Below, one piece after another: positions 7,097 through 15,926 of a stretch of 64,000 nt of DNA (the first letter of the stretch is position 1; every line of letters begins with the position of its first letter). The position numbers were made by a program, and so were the translations under genes. This DNA is from JBFWVR01 sp050246635 (GTDB taxonomy: Bacteria; Acidobacteriota; Vicinamibacteria; Vicinamibacterales; UBA2999): assembly GCA_050246635.1 (NCBI GenBank), contig JBFWVR010000006.1, positions 186,001 through 250,000 on the forward strand, read 5' to 3'. The notes under the pieces are model-generated. The model was not told the origin of the DNA. It made no database searches and worked only from the letters and a program-made list of their open reading frames with translations.

Positions 7097-7933
7097 CTAC
7101 GCCGCCAGCGGACCGGTGTCCTCGAGCAGGATCTCGAGCTCGGCCAGCGCCACGTCCGACAACCCGAGTGCCAGCGCCTCGTCGGTCGTGGGCAGCTCCA
7201 GCGTGCTGTCGTGCACGAGGCCGATGCCGAGCTTGTTGCACGCCAGGTTGGCCATGCGCACCATCAGCAGCACGGCGTTGCGCGTGTCGGGCGCCTCCAC
7301 GTGGTGGTCCCGGACGATGACCAGGTAGACATCCGGCAGGTTCCAGTCCTTCAGCAGGCGGTAGCCCTGCTCGGTGTGGGCCTTGTCGAGGACCTCACCG
7401 GCGATGTCGATCGAGACCTCGTGGCCCTTGGTGACCGACATCTCGTCGAGCACGCGCAGCAGGAACAGCTTGCCGATGTCGTGGATGAGACCACCCATGA
7501 AGGCCTCGTCCGCGACGCTGTCGAAGTGCAGCCGGCGCGCGATCCACTCCGCGGCCAGCGCCGTGGACGAGGCGTGGGTCCACAGGCGGCGCATGAGGCG
7601 CGCGATCTGCGGGTGCTTCGCCGTGTAGCGGTTCTGCTCGGTCGCCAGCAGCACGAGGTTGGTCACGCGCGGCACGCCGAGGCGCAGCATGGCCCCCTGC
7701 ACGGACGTGATCTCGCCGAGGCCCGCGAAGAACGCCGAGTTGGCGACCTTGAGGACCTCGGTCGCCATCGTGGCGTCCTGCTCGATCTCCCGCGCGATCG
7801 CGGCGGAGTTGATGTGCTCGCGCCGCGCCTCCTGGCGGAGCCGGATGGCGGTCTCGTCGAACACCGGCAGCGTGATCTGCTGCGCGTGGGCGAACTCGAC
7901 GACCTGGTCGAGGAGTGATTGACCCTGGCTCAT
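7097..7933 (-). CDS. HDOD-domain protein
   Basis: The 278-residue cytosolic protein carries an HDOD domain over most of its length: MATEVLKVANSAFFAGLGEI, GAMLRLGVPRVTNLVLL, then GLIHDIGKLFLLRVLDE with an HD pair. HDOD proteins are non-hydrolytic or weakly characterised HD relatives used in signalling, motility and secretion control. ATG 7933 overlaps the stop of the upstream ATPase gene (ATGA), so the two are coupled. This suggests that the HDOD protein regulates the pilus or secretion ATPase. The stop codon abuts tandem array 2. Confidence 0.92.
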   Translation of the reverse strand: MSQGQSLLDQVVEFAHAQQITLPVFDETAIRLRQEARREHINSAAIAREIEQDATMATEVLKVANSAFFAGLGEITSVQGAMLRLGVPRVTNLVLLATEQNRYTAKHPQIARLMRRLWTHASSTALAAEWIARRLHFDSVADEAFMGGLIHDIGKLFLLRVLDEMSVTKGHEVSIDIAGEVLDKAHTEQGYRLLKDWNLPDVYLVIVRDHHVEAPDTRNAVLLMVRMANLACNKLGIGLVHDSTLELPTTDEALALGLSDVALAELEILLEDTGPLAA

Positions 7934-9849
7934 TCCTGCACCCCCAGCAGACGGTTGAGTTCGGCGACGGGGCGTGGATTGCCCAGGCGAGGCAGCTGCC
8001 GGATCAGCTCCTCGAACGAGGTCAGCCCCGCGGCGGCCTTCGCGATGCCATCCTCGAGCATCGTGACGAGCCCGCTCGTCTCGGAGCTGATGCGCCGGAT
8101 TTCGTAGGACGTCTTGCGCGACAGCACGGCGTCCCGGATGCGCTCGTTCAGCACGAGCAACTCGAACACCCCGACGCGGCCGCGGTACCCGATGTGCCGG
8201 CACTGCGGACAGCCACGCCCCTTCTTGAACACGATGCCGCCCCCGTCCTTCGCCGAGTACCCCAGGCGGCGCAGCTCGTCGCGCGTCAGCGGATGATCCT
8301 CCGCGCAGTGCGGGCAGACGCGGCGCAGCAGCCGCTGCGCGACGACGCTGACCACCGTGGACGAGACGAGGAAGGCCTCGATGTTCATGTTCAGCAGGCG
8401 CACGAGGCCGCCAATCGAGTCCTCCGTGTGGAAGGTCGTCAGCACCTTGTGACCGGTCAGCGCCGAGTTGATGGCGATCTCGGCCGACACCTGGTCCCGG
8501 ACCTCGCCGATGACGATGACGTCCGGGTCCTGCCGGACGATGTGCTTGAGCGTCTCCGCGTAAGAGAGGTTGATCTTCGGGTTGATCGACGACTGGTGCA
8601 CGCCGTCGATCAGGTACTCGACCGGGTCCTCGGCGGTGATGATGCTCGTCTTCGGGTCGTTCAGGTAGTTGATCGCGCCGTAGAGTGTCGTCGTCTTGCC
8701 GGAGCCGGTGGGACCCGTGACCAGCACCACGCCACTCGGCGCGTCGAGCGCCTGCTCGCGGAAGTGCTGGAGCATCTTCGGGGCCATCCCGATGTCCTTC
8801 AGCGTGAGCAGCCGGTTGCGGTTGTTGAGCAGCCGCAGCACGACCTTCTCGCCGTGGACCGTGACGTAGGACGAGAAGCGGATGTCGAGGGCCGTCGGGC
8901 CGGCCTGGAAGAGGATCCGGCCGTCCTGGTGACGGCGGCGGTCCGCGATATCGGCGTTGGCCAGCACCTTGAGCCGTGAGACGAGCTGCGTGGCCTGCTC
9001 GAGCGGCACGTCCTTGTACGGCATCATCGTGCCGTCCTGGCGGAAGCGCACCCGCAGCCGGTCCCGCAGCGGCTCGAAGTGGATGTCGCTGACCTCGTCG
9101 GCGATGGCGTCCAGGATGATCTGGTTGACCGCCTTGACCGCCGCGCCCTCCGCGGTGACCGGGGTGCCGTCCTGCTCCTGCGACGCCTCGGCGCGCTCGA
9201 TCGCCTGCAGCACCGCCTGCCGCGCGGCCACCCCGACGATGAGGTTGTCGCCGAAGACCCGCCGCGCCGCCTCGACGTGACGGCGGTTCATCGGGTCCGC
9301 GAACGCCACGAGCACGGCGTCGCCCTGGCGCTTGATCGGGATGAAGAAGTTGGTGCGGTAGACCTTGATGGGCGCCCGCCGCACGAGGTCCGGGTCGAGC
9401 GGCGTCGTTGCCGGCGCGGTCTCCTCGAAGCCGAGGTGGTCGGCGAGGATGGCAATCGCGTCGGGTTCGGCGACGAAGTGGTTCTCGGCAAGCACCTCGG
9501 CGAGGCGTTTGCCGGGCTGCTCCCGCTGGATGGCGAGCGCCAGGCGCAGGTCGGCCTCCGAGATGTGGCCCAGCTCGACCAGCAGCGTGCCGAGGGCGAC
9601 CGGCACCCGGCGCGCCCGGAGCGCGGTCCGGATCTGCGATTCGTTGACGCGGAACAGCTCGGTCAGCACAGCGAGCAGCGTGCGGCGGGCGCCGACCTTC
9701 TCGTGCACGCGGCGGGCGTGCGCCAGCTGGTCGTCGGTGATGGCGCCGGTCTCCACCAGGCGCTGCGCGATCTCCTCGCCGACGGTGGGGGAGACCTCGG
9801 CCTCGGCGAGGGTCGCCGGAACGGGTTCGGCTGGCGGTGTGGTGGACAT
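7930..9849 (-). CDS. PilB/GspE-type assembly ATPase with MshEN N-terminal domain
   Basis: Secretion/type IV pilus traffic ATPase. The N-terminal part (about 20-190 of 639 residues) has two MshEN-like segments (IAQRLVETGAITDDQLAHAR, LGTLLVELGHISEADLRLAL), known in the family to bind cyclic di-GMP. The ATPase part shows Walker A GPTGSGKTT, Asp box ITAEDPVEY, Walker B VIVIGEVRD, the His box TFHTEDS and a zinc tetracysteine (CPHC and CPQC). ATG 9849 (MSTTPPAEP) is preferred; GTG 9915 in frame would add 22 residues (PITLVAPGPARVSLQFSDG). No other pilus genes are in the window. The HDOD gene follows with overlap. Confidence 0.93.
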   Translation of the reverse strand: MSTTPPAEPVPATLAEAEVSPTVGEEIAQRLVETGAITDDQLAHARRVHEKVGARRTLLAVLTELFRVNESQIRTALRARRVPVALGTLLVELGHISEADLRLALAIQREQPGKRLAEVLAENHFVAEPDAIAILADHLGFEETAPATTPLDPDLVRRAPIKVYRTNFFIPIKRQGDAVLVAFADPMNRRHVEAARRVFGDNLIVGVAARQAVLQAIERAEASQEQDGTPVTAEGAAVKAVNQIILDAIADEVSDIHFEPLRDRLRVRFRQDGTMMPYKDVPLEQATQLVSRLKVLANADIADRRRHQDGRILFQAGPTALDIRFSSYVTVHGEKVVLRLLNNRNRLLTLKDIGMAPKMLQHFREQALDAPSGVVLVTGPTGSGKTTTLYGAINYLNDPKTSIITAEDPVEYLIDGVHQSSINPKINLSYAETLKHIVRQDPDVIVIGEVRDQVSAEIAINSALTGHKVLTTFHTEDSIGGLVRLLNMNIEAFLVSSTVVSVVAQRLLRRVCPHCAEDHPLTRDELRRLGYSAKDGGGIVFKKGRGCPQCRHIGYRGRVGVFELLVLNERIRDAVLSRKTSYEIRRISSETSGLVTMLEDGIAKAAAGLTSFEELIRQLPRLGNPRPVAELNRLLGVQE

Positions 9850-10013
9850 GCGACGTCCGTCGGAAAACTGCAGTGAGACCCGGGCAGGCCCCGGAGCCAC
9901 CAACGTAATCGGCACACGTCCCGCCTGCTTTAGGGGAAATGCGGGGGAGGTGGCCGTCTAAGGGAGGCGACCGTGCCCGGATGGCCGGTCGGATGGCTGG
10001 TGCCGGGGATTCC

Positions 10014-10034
10014 GGTCCGGGGAGGCGCCGGACC
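10014..10034 (-). terminator. Hairpin downstream of amrS
   Basis: GGTCCGG (10014-10020) and CCGGACC (10028-10034) pair perfectly around a seven-base loop, seven bases beyond the amrS stop. There is no U-tract, so intrinsic termination is uncertain. Confidence 0.4.
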
Positions 10035-10040
10035 TCGGGG

Positions 10041-11147
10041 TCAGCCGCCGAAGCCGGCCAGCCGCACCGGCTGGCGGCGATTGCCCCAGCGCCCCGGCAT
10101 CGGCTCGAAGATCCCCGGGCAGGCCGTTCCGCAGAACCGGCAGGCGCCCTGGCCGTCGAGGTCCCAGGCCGTCAGGTGGTAACCGTCACGGCCGATCAGG
10201 CGCTCGCCGCATCCGTGACAGTACGTGCTGCCTCCCGCCTCGTCGTGCACGTTGCCGGTGTAGACGTAACGGAGCCCGTTGCCCATGGCGATCTGGCGCG
10301 CCCGCGTCAGCGTCGAGGGGGGCGTGGCCGGCGCGTCCGTCAGCTTCCAGTCGGGGTGGTAGGCCGTGAAATGCCACGGGACGTCGGGCCCGAGGTGCTC
10401 GACCGCCCAGGTGGTCATGGCGTCGAGCTCGGCGTCCGAGTCGTTGTAGCCAGGAATCAGGAGGGTCGTGACCTCGAACCAGACCGGCGTCTCGTGCTTG
10501 AGGTACACGAGCGTGTCGAGCACGGGCTGGAGGTGTGACGCACACACCTTTGCGTAGAACGCCTCCGTGAACGCCTTCAGGTCCACGTTGGCCGCGTCCA
10601 TGTGCGAGTAGAACTCCCGGCGCGGCTCCGGCGTGATGTACCCGGCCGTGACCGCGACCGCCTGCACCCCGACCGCGTGGCACGCGTCGGCGACGTCGTC
10701 CGCGTACTCCAGGAAGATGGTCGGGTCGTTGTAGGTGAAGGCGACGCTGCGGCAGTCCAGCGCCCGCGCGGCGCGCGCGATGGCCTCCGGCGTGGCCTCA
10801 TCCATGAGGGTGTCGGTCTCGCGGGACTTCGAGATGTCCCAGTTCTGGCAGAACCGGCATGCCAGATTGCACCCGGCCGTGCCGAACGACAGCACGGGCG
10901 TGCCGGGCAGGAAGTGGTTGAGCGGTTTCTTTTCGATGGGGTCGATGCAGTACCCGCTCGACCGCCCGTAGGTCGTCAGGACGACGGCATCGTCCTGGCG
11001 GCCCCGCACGAAGCACATCCCGCGCTGGCCCTCGTGAAGACGGCAGAAGCGAGGGCACACGTCGCACTGGATGCGACCGTCGTCGAGGCGGTGCCAGTAG
11101 CGGGTGGGATGGGCGGAGTCGAACCGTTCGGCGAGGTGGTCGGGCAT
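10041..11147 (-). CDS. amrS: AmmeMemoRadiSam-system radical SAM enzyme (AmrS type)
   Basis: The 368-residue radical SAM protein has the cluster motif in CNLACRFCQNWDISKS (CxxxCxxC). N-terminal cysteines (CDVCPRFC) and C-terminal cysteine pairs (CHGCG, CRFCGTACPG) could hold further metal. The block FTYNDPTIFLEYADDVADAC is diagnostic of the pyruvate-formate-lyase-activating-like AmrS family. The usual partners, AmrA (AMMECR1-like) and AmrB (Memo-like), are not adjacent here. The reaction catalysed is not established. ATG 11147 is used; a TATCAT box lies at 11195-11190. Confidence 0.9.
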   Translation of the reverse strand: MPDHLAERFDSAHPTRYWHRLDDGRIQCDVCPRFCRLHEGQRGMCFVRGRQDDAVVLTTYGRSSGYCIDPIEKKPLNHFLPGTPVLSFGTAGCNLACRFCQNWDISKSRETDTLMDEATPEAIARAARALDCRSVAFTYNDPTIFLEYADDVADACHAVGVQAVAVTAGYITPEPRREFYSHMDAANVDLKAFTEAFYAKVCASHLQPVLDTLVYLKHETPVWFEVTTLLIPGYNDSDAELDAMTTWAVEHLGPDVPWHFTAYHPDWKLTDAPATPPSTLTRARQIAMGNGLRYVYTGNVHDEAGGSTYCHGCGERLIGRDGYHLTAWDLDGQGACRFCGTACPGIFEPMPGRWGNRRQPVRLAGFGG

Positions 11148-11284
11148 GGTCGTGCAGGCGGCGTGGGGAGGCCGCGGCCCTTCACCCCCATGATACGCCC
11201 CGCCGGCCAGCTCGGCCAGACGGCGGCGGGCGGCGCACACGATGGCAGGAAGCTTGCTGATTTCCCGCCGAAAGGAGGCGCCTC

Positions 11285-11779
11285 ATGCGTCGTATTGCCT
11301 GGATGAGTCTCGCGTTGGCCATGCTGGGGTGGTGGGCCACCCCATCTGCGCAAGCCCCACCCGATCTGTCCGGCCGGTGGTCGATGGACCTCGCCGAGAG
11401 CCAGTCGCCGACCTACCCGGGGTTCGAGGGCCCGGTCACGCTCGTCGTCGACCAGAAGGCGGATGTCGTCCGCATCGAGACGATTCGGGGCCAGGACAAG
11501 AAGTCGAGCACGGCCATCTACCCCATCCACGACTCCGCGCCTGCCGACAGTGGCACCGCGGCGGCCAAGGCGCTCGCGTACTGGGACGGGTCCGCCCTTG
11601 TCGTCGAGGGGATGAAGGACGTCCAGGGAAAGACGGTGAACACCCGCCAGCGTTTCTCACTGGGCCCGGACAAGGAGGAACTGCACGTCGTCTCGATCGT
11701 GATCGTGCAGCACGGCTACACGATCGAGGGCACCGAGAACTTCGGCGAAGCCGAGGATATCTACACGCGGCAGCAGTAG
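11285..11779 (+). CDS. Exported protein of unknown function, lipocalin-like
   Basis: The 164-residue protein has a Sec signal peptide (MRRIAWMSLALAMLGWWATP, cleavage near AQA). The mature part begins PPDLSGRWSMDLAESQS, a pattern often seen at the start of small lipocalin-like or META-like beta proteins, and continues with beta strands. A strong Shine-Dalgarno AAAGGAGG (11272-11279) supports ATG 11285. It is divergent from amrS and convergent with the respiratory operon. Function unknown. Confidence 0.82.
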   Translation: MRRIAWMSLALAMLGWWATPSAQAPPDLSGRWSMDLAESQSPTYPGFEGPVTLVVDQKADVVRIETIRGQDKKSSTAIYPIHDSAPADSGTAAAKALAYWDGSALVVEGMKDVQGKTVNTRQRFSLGPDKEELHVVSIVIVQHGYTIEGTENFGEAEDIYTRQQ

Positions 11780-11799
11780 CGGTGGCCCCGCCTGGCGGA

Positions 11800-11835
11800 G
11801 CGTGAGCGGGCACCCGTGCCGGTGCCGCCTCACGC
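11800..11835. terminator. Terminator-like hairpin between convergent genes
   Basis: GCGTGAGCGGGCACC (11800-11814) pairs with GGTGCCGCCTCACGC (11821-11835), with two central mismatches and a six-base loop. It lies between the exported protein stop and the end of the respiratory operon and could work in both directions. No clear U-tract. Confidence 0.55.
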
Positions 11836-11870
11836 ACGCCCGGGGCGGTCGGCCCCAGGCGGACGCCGCT

Positions 11871-12164
11871 TCACCCGTGAGTCAGGAACCGGCGGGTGAG
11901 GTAGTCGTCCAGCGTCAGCGTCAGCAGGATCCCCAACCAGAACAGGCTGCCCACCGCGACGGCGATGTGCACCCGCGCCCCGCCGCGGAGATGCATGAAG
12001 AACAGGGCGACCAGTGACGCCTTAGCACCGGCGATCAGCAGGGCGACCGGCGTGCTCCAGGCGCCCAGGTCGATGAAGGCCACGCCGGTGGTGAGGGCCG
12101 TCAGCAGGAGCAGCGCCAGCAGCACGAGCGCGTACGGACGGGTGGAGTCGGGTGTGTCGGTCAT
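11871..12164 (-). CDS. coxD: Cytochrome c oxidase subunit IV-like protein
   Basis: The 97-residue membrane protein has three hydrophobic helices (YALVLLALLLLTALTTGVAF, TPVALLIAGAKASLVALFFM, AVAVGSLFWLGILLTL). The stretch AGAKASLVALFFMHLRGG is the signature of the small COX4/CtaF/CyoD subunits. It is the last gene of the act-cox operon, and its ATG overlaps the coxC stop. It assists copper-site assembly or stability of the oxidase in related systems. Confidence 0.88.
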   Translation of the reverse strand: MTDTPDSTRPYALVLLALLLLTALTTGVAFIDLGAWSTPVALLIAGAKASLVALFFMHLRGGARVHIAVAVGSLFWLGILLTLTLDDYLTRRFLTHG

Positions 12165-12844
12165 GATCCGTGAGTCCCGTGCAGCCCAATCAAGTAGAAG
12201 AGCGGGAAGAGGAAGATCCAGATGATGTCGACGAAGTGCCAGTACAGGCCGCTCACCTCGAGCGGCGTGTGATAGGTCGCGTCGAAGCGGCCACGCCGCG
12301 CCATCACGAAGAGCACCGCCATCACCGACACGCCGATCACCATGTGGAGCGCGTGCAGGCCCGTCATCACGTAGTAGAGCGTGAAGAAGATCTGCACCTG
12401 TCCGGCCACCGCCCCCTCGCCGGGCCACTCGAAGCCCGCGCCGGGGAAGAGGTGGTGGCGGATGTGGTCGGTGTACTCCCATGCCTTCAGGCCGAGGAAG
12501 ACCAGGCCCAGCGCGATCGTCGCGGCAAGCATCCACCCCTGCGTCCGGGGCCGCCCGAGACGGCCGCCGCGGATCGCCAGCACCACGGTGAAGCTGCTCA
12601 CGATCAGGATCGCCGTGTTTGCGGTGCCGATGGCCGTGGCCATCTCCCGGCTGCCGGCCGCGAAGGCGTCCGGGTACCAGGCGCGATAGACCGTGTAGGC
12701 CAGGAAGAGGGCGCCGAAGAACAGCACCTCCGTCGCGAGGAAGATCCACATCCCCAGCTCCGACACCGCGACCTGCTGCGCCATGGAGTGGAACTGCGGG
12801 GCCAGCATCGGGTGCGGCGGCGCCGTGGCCGGCTGATCAGGCAT
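12161..12844 (-). CDS. coxC: Cytochrome c oxidase subunit III
   Basis: The 227-residue polytopic protein has the subunit III hallmarks: SELGMWIFLATEVLFFGALF at the first helix, WEYTDHIRHH after helix III, GLHALHMVIGVSVMAVL, and SGLYWHFVDIIWIFLFPLFY at the C-terminus. It is short compared with mitochondrial subunit III, as usual for caa3 enzymes. ATG 12844 lies within the end of coxA (8-base overlap). Confidence 0.95.
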   Translation of the reverse strand: MPDQPATAPPHPMLAPQFHSMAQQVAVSELGMWIFLATEVLFFGALFLAYTVYRAWYPDAFAAGSREMATAIGTANTAILIVSSFTVVLAIRGGRLGRPRTQGWMLAATIALGLVFLGLKAWEYTDHIRHHLFPGAGFEWPGEGAVAGQVQIFFTLYYVMTGLHALHMVIGVSVMAVLFVMARRGRFDATYHTPLEVSGLYWHFVDIIWIFLFPLFYLIGLHGTHGS

Positions 12845-14450
12845 GACGTGCCTCCACCGGGGCGTGGAAGGTATACGGGGGCTCCTTGACCACCGGCGTG
12901 ACGTCGAAGTTGTGGGTCGGCGGGGGCGAGGACGTCCGCCACTCGAGCCCTGTCGCGCCCCAGGGGTTCGGGCCCGCCAGCGCGCCGTAGCGCAGGGACC
13001 ACAGCAGGTAACACAGCGGGATGACGTAGCCGACCCCGAGGATGGACGCGCCCGCGGTCGAGAGCACGTGCAGCGCCTGGAAGTTGTCGGGATACGACGC
13101 GTAGCGTCGCGGCATCCCGAGGTAGCCCAGGATGAACTGCGGGAAGAACGTCAGGTTGAAGCCGGCAAAGATCAGGAGCGCGCTCAGGCGGCCCCACATC
13201 TCGGGGTAGAGGCGTCCGGTCATCTTGGGCCACCAGTAGTGCAGCGCGCCCATGTAGCCCATCAAGGTGCCCCCGACCATGATGTAGTGGAAGTGCGCGA
13301 CGACGAAGTAGGTGTCGTGCACGTGGATGTCGAGGCCCAGCGACGCGAGGAACAGCCCCGTCATCCCGCCCAGCGTGAAGAGGCCGATGAAGCCGAACGC
13401 ATAGAGCAGCGGCGTGTCCCACTGGATGGAGCCGCGATAGAGCGTGGCCGTCCAGTTGAAGATCTTGACGGCCGAGGGAATCGCGACCAGGAAGCTGAGG
13501 ACCGCGAAGATCATCGAGGCGTACGCCGACTGGCTCGACACGAACATGTGGTGGCCCCACACGAGGAACCCGAACACCGCGATGGCCATGCTGGCGTAGG
13601 CGATGAAGCGATACCCGAACAGGGGCTTGCGCGAGAAGGTCGCCACCAGCTCGCTCACGACCCCCATCGACGGCAGCACCATGATGTAGACCGCGGGGTG
13701 CGAGTAGAACCAGAAGAGGTGCTGGAACAGGATAGGGTCGCCCCCGCGCGCCGGGTCGAAGATGCCGAGGCCCAGCACGCGCTCGCCCGCCACCAGCAGC
13801 AGCGTCGTGGCGAGCACCGGCGTCGCCAGCACGAGGATGAGGCTCGTCGCGTAGTGCGACCACACGAACAGCGGCAGCCGGAACCACGTCTGTCCGGGCG
13901 CGCGCATCCGGTGCACCGTCGCGATGAAGTTCAGGCCCGTCAGGATTGACGAGAACCCCGAGATGAACACCCCGATCGCCACCGTCGTCACGGGGGAGTT
14001 CGAGTAGGTTGTGCTGAACGGCGTGTAGAAGGTCCAGCCGGTGTCCACACCGCCGTCGACGAGCGCCCACAGGGTGAAGACGCCCGCGGCGACGAAGATG
14101 TACCAGGACGCCAGGTTCAGCCGGGGGAACGCCAGGTCCTTCGCCCCGATCATCATCGGCAGGAAGAAGTTGCCGAACACCGTCGGGATCGACGGGATGA
14201 GGAAGAACCAGACCATGATGATGCCGTGCATGGTGAACATGCGGTTGTAGATCTCCGGCCGCATCAGGTCGCTCTCGGGCGTGAGGAGCTCGAGTCGCAT
14301 CGCCACGGCGAACGCCCCACCCAGCGCGAAGAACACCGTGATGGCGATGAGGTAGAGGAGGGCGATGCGTTTGTGGTCGTGCGTGAGCAGCCACGAACGC
14401 AGGCTGTAGCCGTCGCTCAGGTACGAGTGGGTGGGAGGCATCGTCGTCAT
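12837..14450 (-). CDS. coxA: Cytochrome c oxidase subunit I
   Basis: The 537-residue, roughly 12-helix catalytic subunit of an aa3-type haem-copper oxidase. Visible landmarks are FTMHGIIMVWFFLIP (low-spin haem His region), FWFYSHPAVYIMVLPSMG (CuB His-Tyr region) and HDTYFVVAHFHYIMVGG (high-spin haem and CuB histidines). The YSHPAVY motif marks a type A1 oxidase carrying the cross-linked His-Tyr. It reduces O2 to water and pumps protons. ATG 14450 overlaps the coxB stop (ATGA). It follows actA-F and coxB in one operon. Confidence 0.98.
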   Translation of the reverse strand: MTTMPPTHSYLSDGYSLRSWLLTHDHKRIALLYLIAITVFFALGGAFAVAMRLELLTPESDLMRPEIYNRMFTMHGIIMVWFFLIPSIPTVFGNFFLPMMIGAKDLAFPRLNLASWYIFVAAGVFTLWALVDGGVDTGWTFYTPFSTTYSNSPVTTVAIGVFISGFSSILTGLNFIATVHRMRAPGQTWFRLPLFVWSHYATSLILVLATPVLATTLLLVAGERVLGLGIFDPARGGDPILFQHLFWFYSHPAVYIMVLPSMGVVSELVATFSRKPLFGYRFIAYASMAIAVFGFLVWGHHMFVSSQSAYASMIFAVLSFLVAIPSAVKIFNWTATLYRGSIQWDTPLLYAFGFIGLFTLGGMTGLFLASLGLDIHVHDTYFVVAHFHYIMVGGTLMGYMGALHYWWPKMTGRLYPEMWGRLSALLIFAGFNLTFFPQFILGYLGMPRRYASYPDNFQALHVLSTAGASILGVGYVIPLCYLLWSLRYGALAGPNPWGATGLEWRTSSPPPTHNFDVTPVVKEPPYTFHAPVEARHA

Positions 14451-15487
14451 CGCGGGGCGCCCTCCTGGGGCGGGGCGGACGTGCCCGGCGCGGGGGCGGG
14501 GGCCGCGCCGGGCCTCCGCGGCGGGGCCGGCACCTCGTCCGGGTTGGTCGACGGCGGCACGGGTGGGGGCTGCGCCTCGTCGGTCCCGATGATCGAGATG
14601 TACTCGATGAGGGCCAGCAACTGGTCCTCGTCCACCAGGCCCTGGAACGACGGCATGATCGCCTGGAAGCCGGCGACGATCTTCGCCTGCGGGCGGAGGA
14701 TCGACTCGCGGACGTAGTCCCGGTCCGCCGTGATCTCGCGGCCGTCCTGGAGCAGCATCCGCGCGCCGATCAGGTTGGTCAGCATCGGGCCGCGCCCCTG
14801 GGCGTCCGCGCGGTGGCAGGTGTCGCACGCCAGGTCGTGGAACAGCGTCCGGCCGGTCGCGGCCAGCGTGCCCGCGCCGGCGTGCCGCGCGAGCCAGGCC
14901 TCGTACTCCGCCTCGGGCTGGACCACGACGGTCGCACGCATCGACGAGTGGTTGGTGCCACAGTACTCCGCGCAGAAGACCGGATAGCGGCCGGGTGTGG
15001 TGGCGTTGAACCAGAGCGTCGTGTAGCGCCCCGGCACCACGTCCGCCTTCACGCGGAAGGCCGGCACGAAGAAGTCGTGGATCACGTCCTGGGACGTCAG
15101 CGTCAGGCGGATGTTGCGGTTCACCGGGACGTGCAGCTCGTTGATCTCACGCTGGCCTCCCGGGTGCTGCACCTTCCACATCCACTGCTTCGCGACGACG
15201 TAGGTGTCGAGCGCGTCGCCCGGTGGATCGGCCATCGTCACGAACAGCCAGGCGCTCCAGACGAAGATCCCCAGCACGATGCCGAGGGGGATGACCGTCC
15301 AGGTGATCTCGAGCAGGGGCGCGCCCCGGATATCGGCGCCGACCTCGCCCGGGTCCCGGCGGCGGTAGCGGATGGCGAAGTACACGACGAGGCCGCTGAT
15401 GCCCACGCCGAAGAGCGCGGTGAGCCCAACCAGGAAGAAGTAGAGGGCGTCGACCTGTCCGGCGATGGTGGAGGCCTGTGCCGGCAT
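14447..15487 (-). CDS. coxB: Cytochrome c oxidase subunit II with fused cytochrome c domain (caa3 type)
   Basis: The 346-residue protein has two N-terminal helices (ALYFFLVGLTALFGVGISGL, WTVIPLGIVLGIFVWSAWLF), the cupredoxin domain with CuA ligands in FCAEYCGTNHSSM, and a C-terminal cytochrome c domain with haem site CDTCH and a distal Met in the PSFQGL region. It ends in a low-complexity Pro/Ala tail. The fused haem domain defines a caa3 oxidase. ATG 15487 is chosen: GGGAGG lies seven bases upstream, and the upstream stop and this start form TGATG. Confidence 0.96.
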   Translation of the reverse strand: MPAQASTIAGQVDALYFFLVGLTALFGVGISGLVVYFAIRYRRRDPGEVGADIRGAPLLEITWTVIPLGIVLGIFVWSAWLFVTMADPPGDALDTYVVAKQWMWKVQHPGGQREINELHVPVNRNIRLTLTSQDVIHDFFVPAFRVKADVVPGRYTTLWFNATTPGRYPVFCAEYCGTNHSSMRATVVVQPEAEYEAWLARHAGAGTLAATGRTLFHDLACDTCHRADAQGRGPMLTNLIGARMLLQDGREITADRDYVRESILRPQAKIVAGFQAIMPSFQGLVDEDQLLALIEYISIIGTDEAQPPPVPPSTNPDEVPAPPRRPGAAPAPAPGTSAPPQEGAPR

Positions 15488-15921
15488 CACCGGTCCTCCC
15501 GCTCTACCGGCTGCCCGTCCGCCTCGAGCGCTTGCAGCGCGCGATCGACCGGCAGCCGCACGCCGAACGGGGTGTCCTGCCAGCCCCAGGCGCGGAGCGT
15601 GCGCCGCTCGTGTTGCCGAAGATCCTGCAGGTCCACGCGCGGCGCGACCTGTTGCACGGGCAGCCGCCCGCCGCCGAGGCCGCGAAACGACGTCGCCGGG
15701 GGCGGCGCCGAGGCCCCGGTGAGGAAGGGCACGGCGCGGCCGCCTTCCGCGGCGCCTGGGCCGCGGAGGTCCATGAAGAACAGTCCGGTGAGCGCGTGGA
15801 TGATGGCGCCCGAGATGATGAGCACCGCCATGAAGGCGAGGATGCCACCGAGCGAGACGTCGGACGCCTCGTGCGCGACGTCGGGGTTCTCGAGCCGTGG
15901 GTTCGTGGGGTTCGGTTCCAT
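15487..15921 (-). CDS. Small membrane-anchored protein between actF and coxB
   Basis: The 144-residue protein has one predicted helix (ILAFMAVLIISGAIIHALTG) after a polar N-terminus and a long periplasmic-looking tail (GGRLPVQQVAPRVDLQDLRQ). I recognise it only as the small uncharacterised ORF often found between actF and the oxidase genes. The tail ending in WGWQDTPFGVRLPVDRALQA resembles segments of subunits that dock cytochromes, but this is weak. Stop and coxB start overlap. It may be an assembly or linker subunit of the ACIII-oxidase supercomplex (inference). Confidence 0.75.
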   Translation of the reverse strand: MEPNPTNPRLENPDVAHEASDVSLGGILAFMAVLIISGAIIHALTGLFFMDLRGPGAAEGGRAVPFLTGASAPPPATSFRGLGGGRLPVQQVAPRVDLQDLRQHERRTLRAWGWQDTPFGVRLPVDRALQALEADGQPVEREDR

Positions 15922-15926
15922 GGGGG

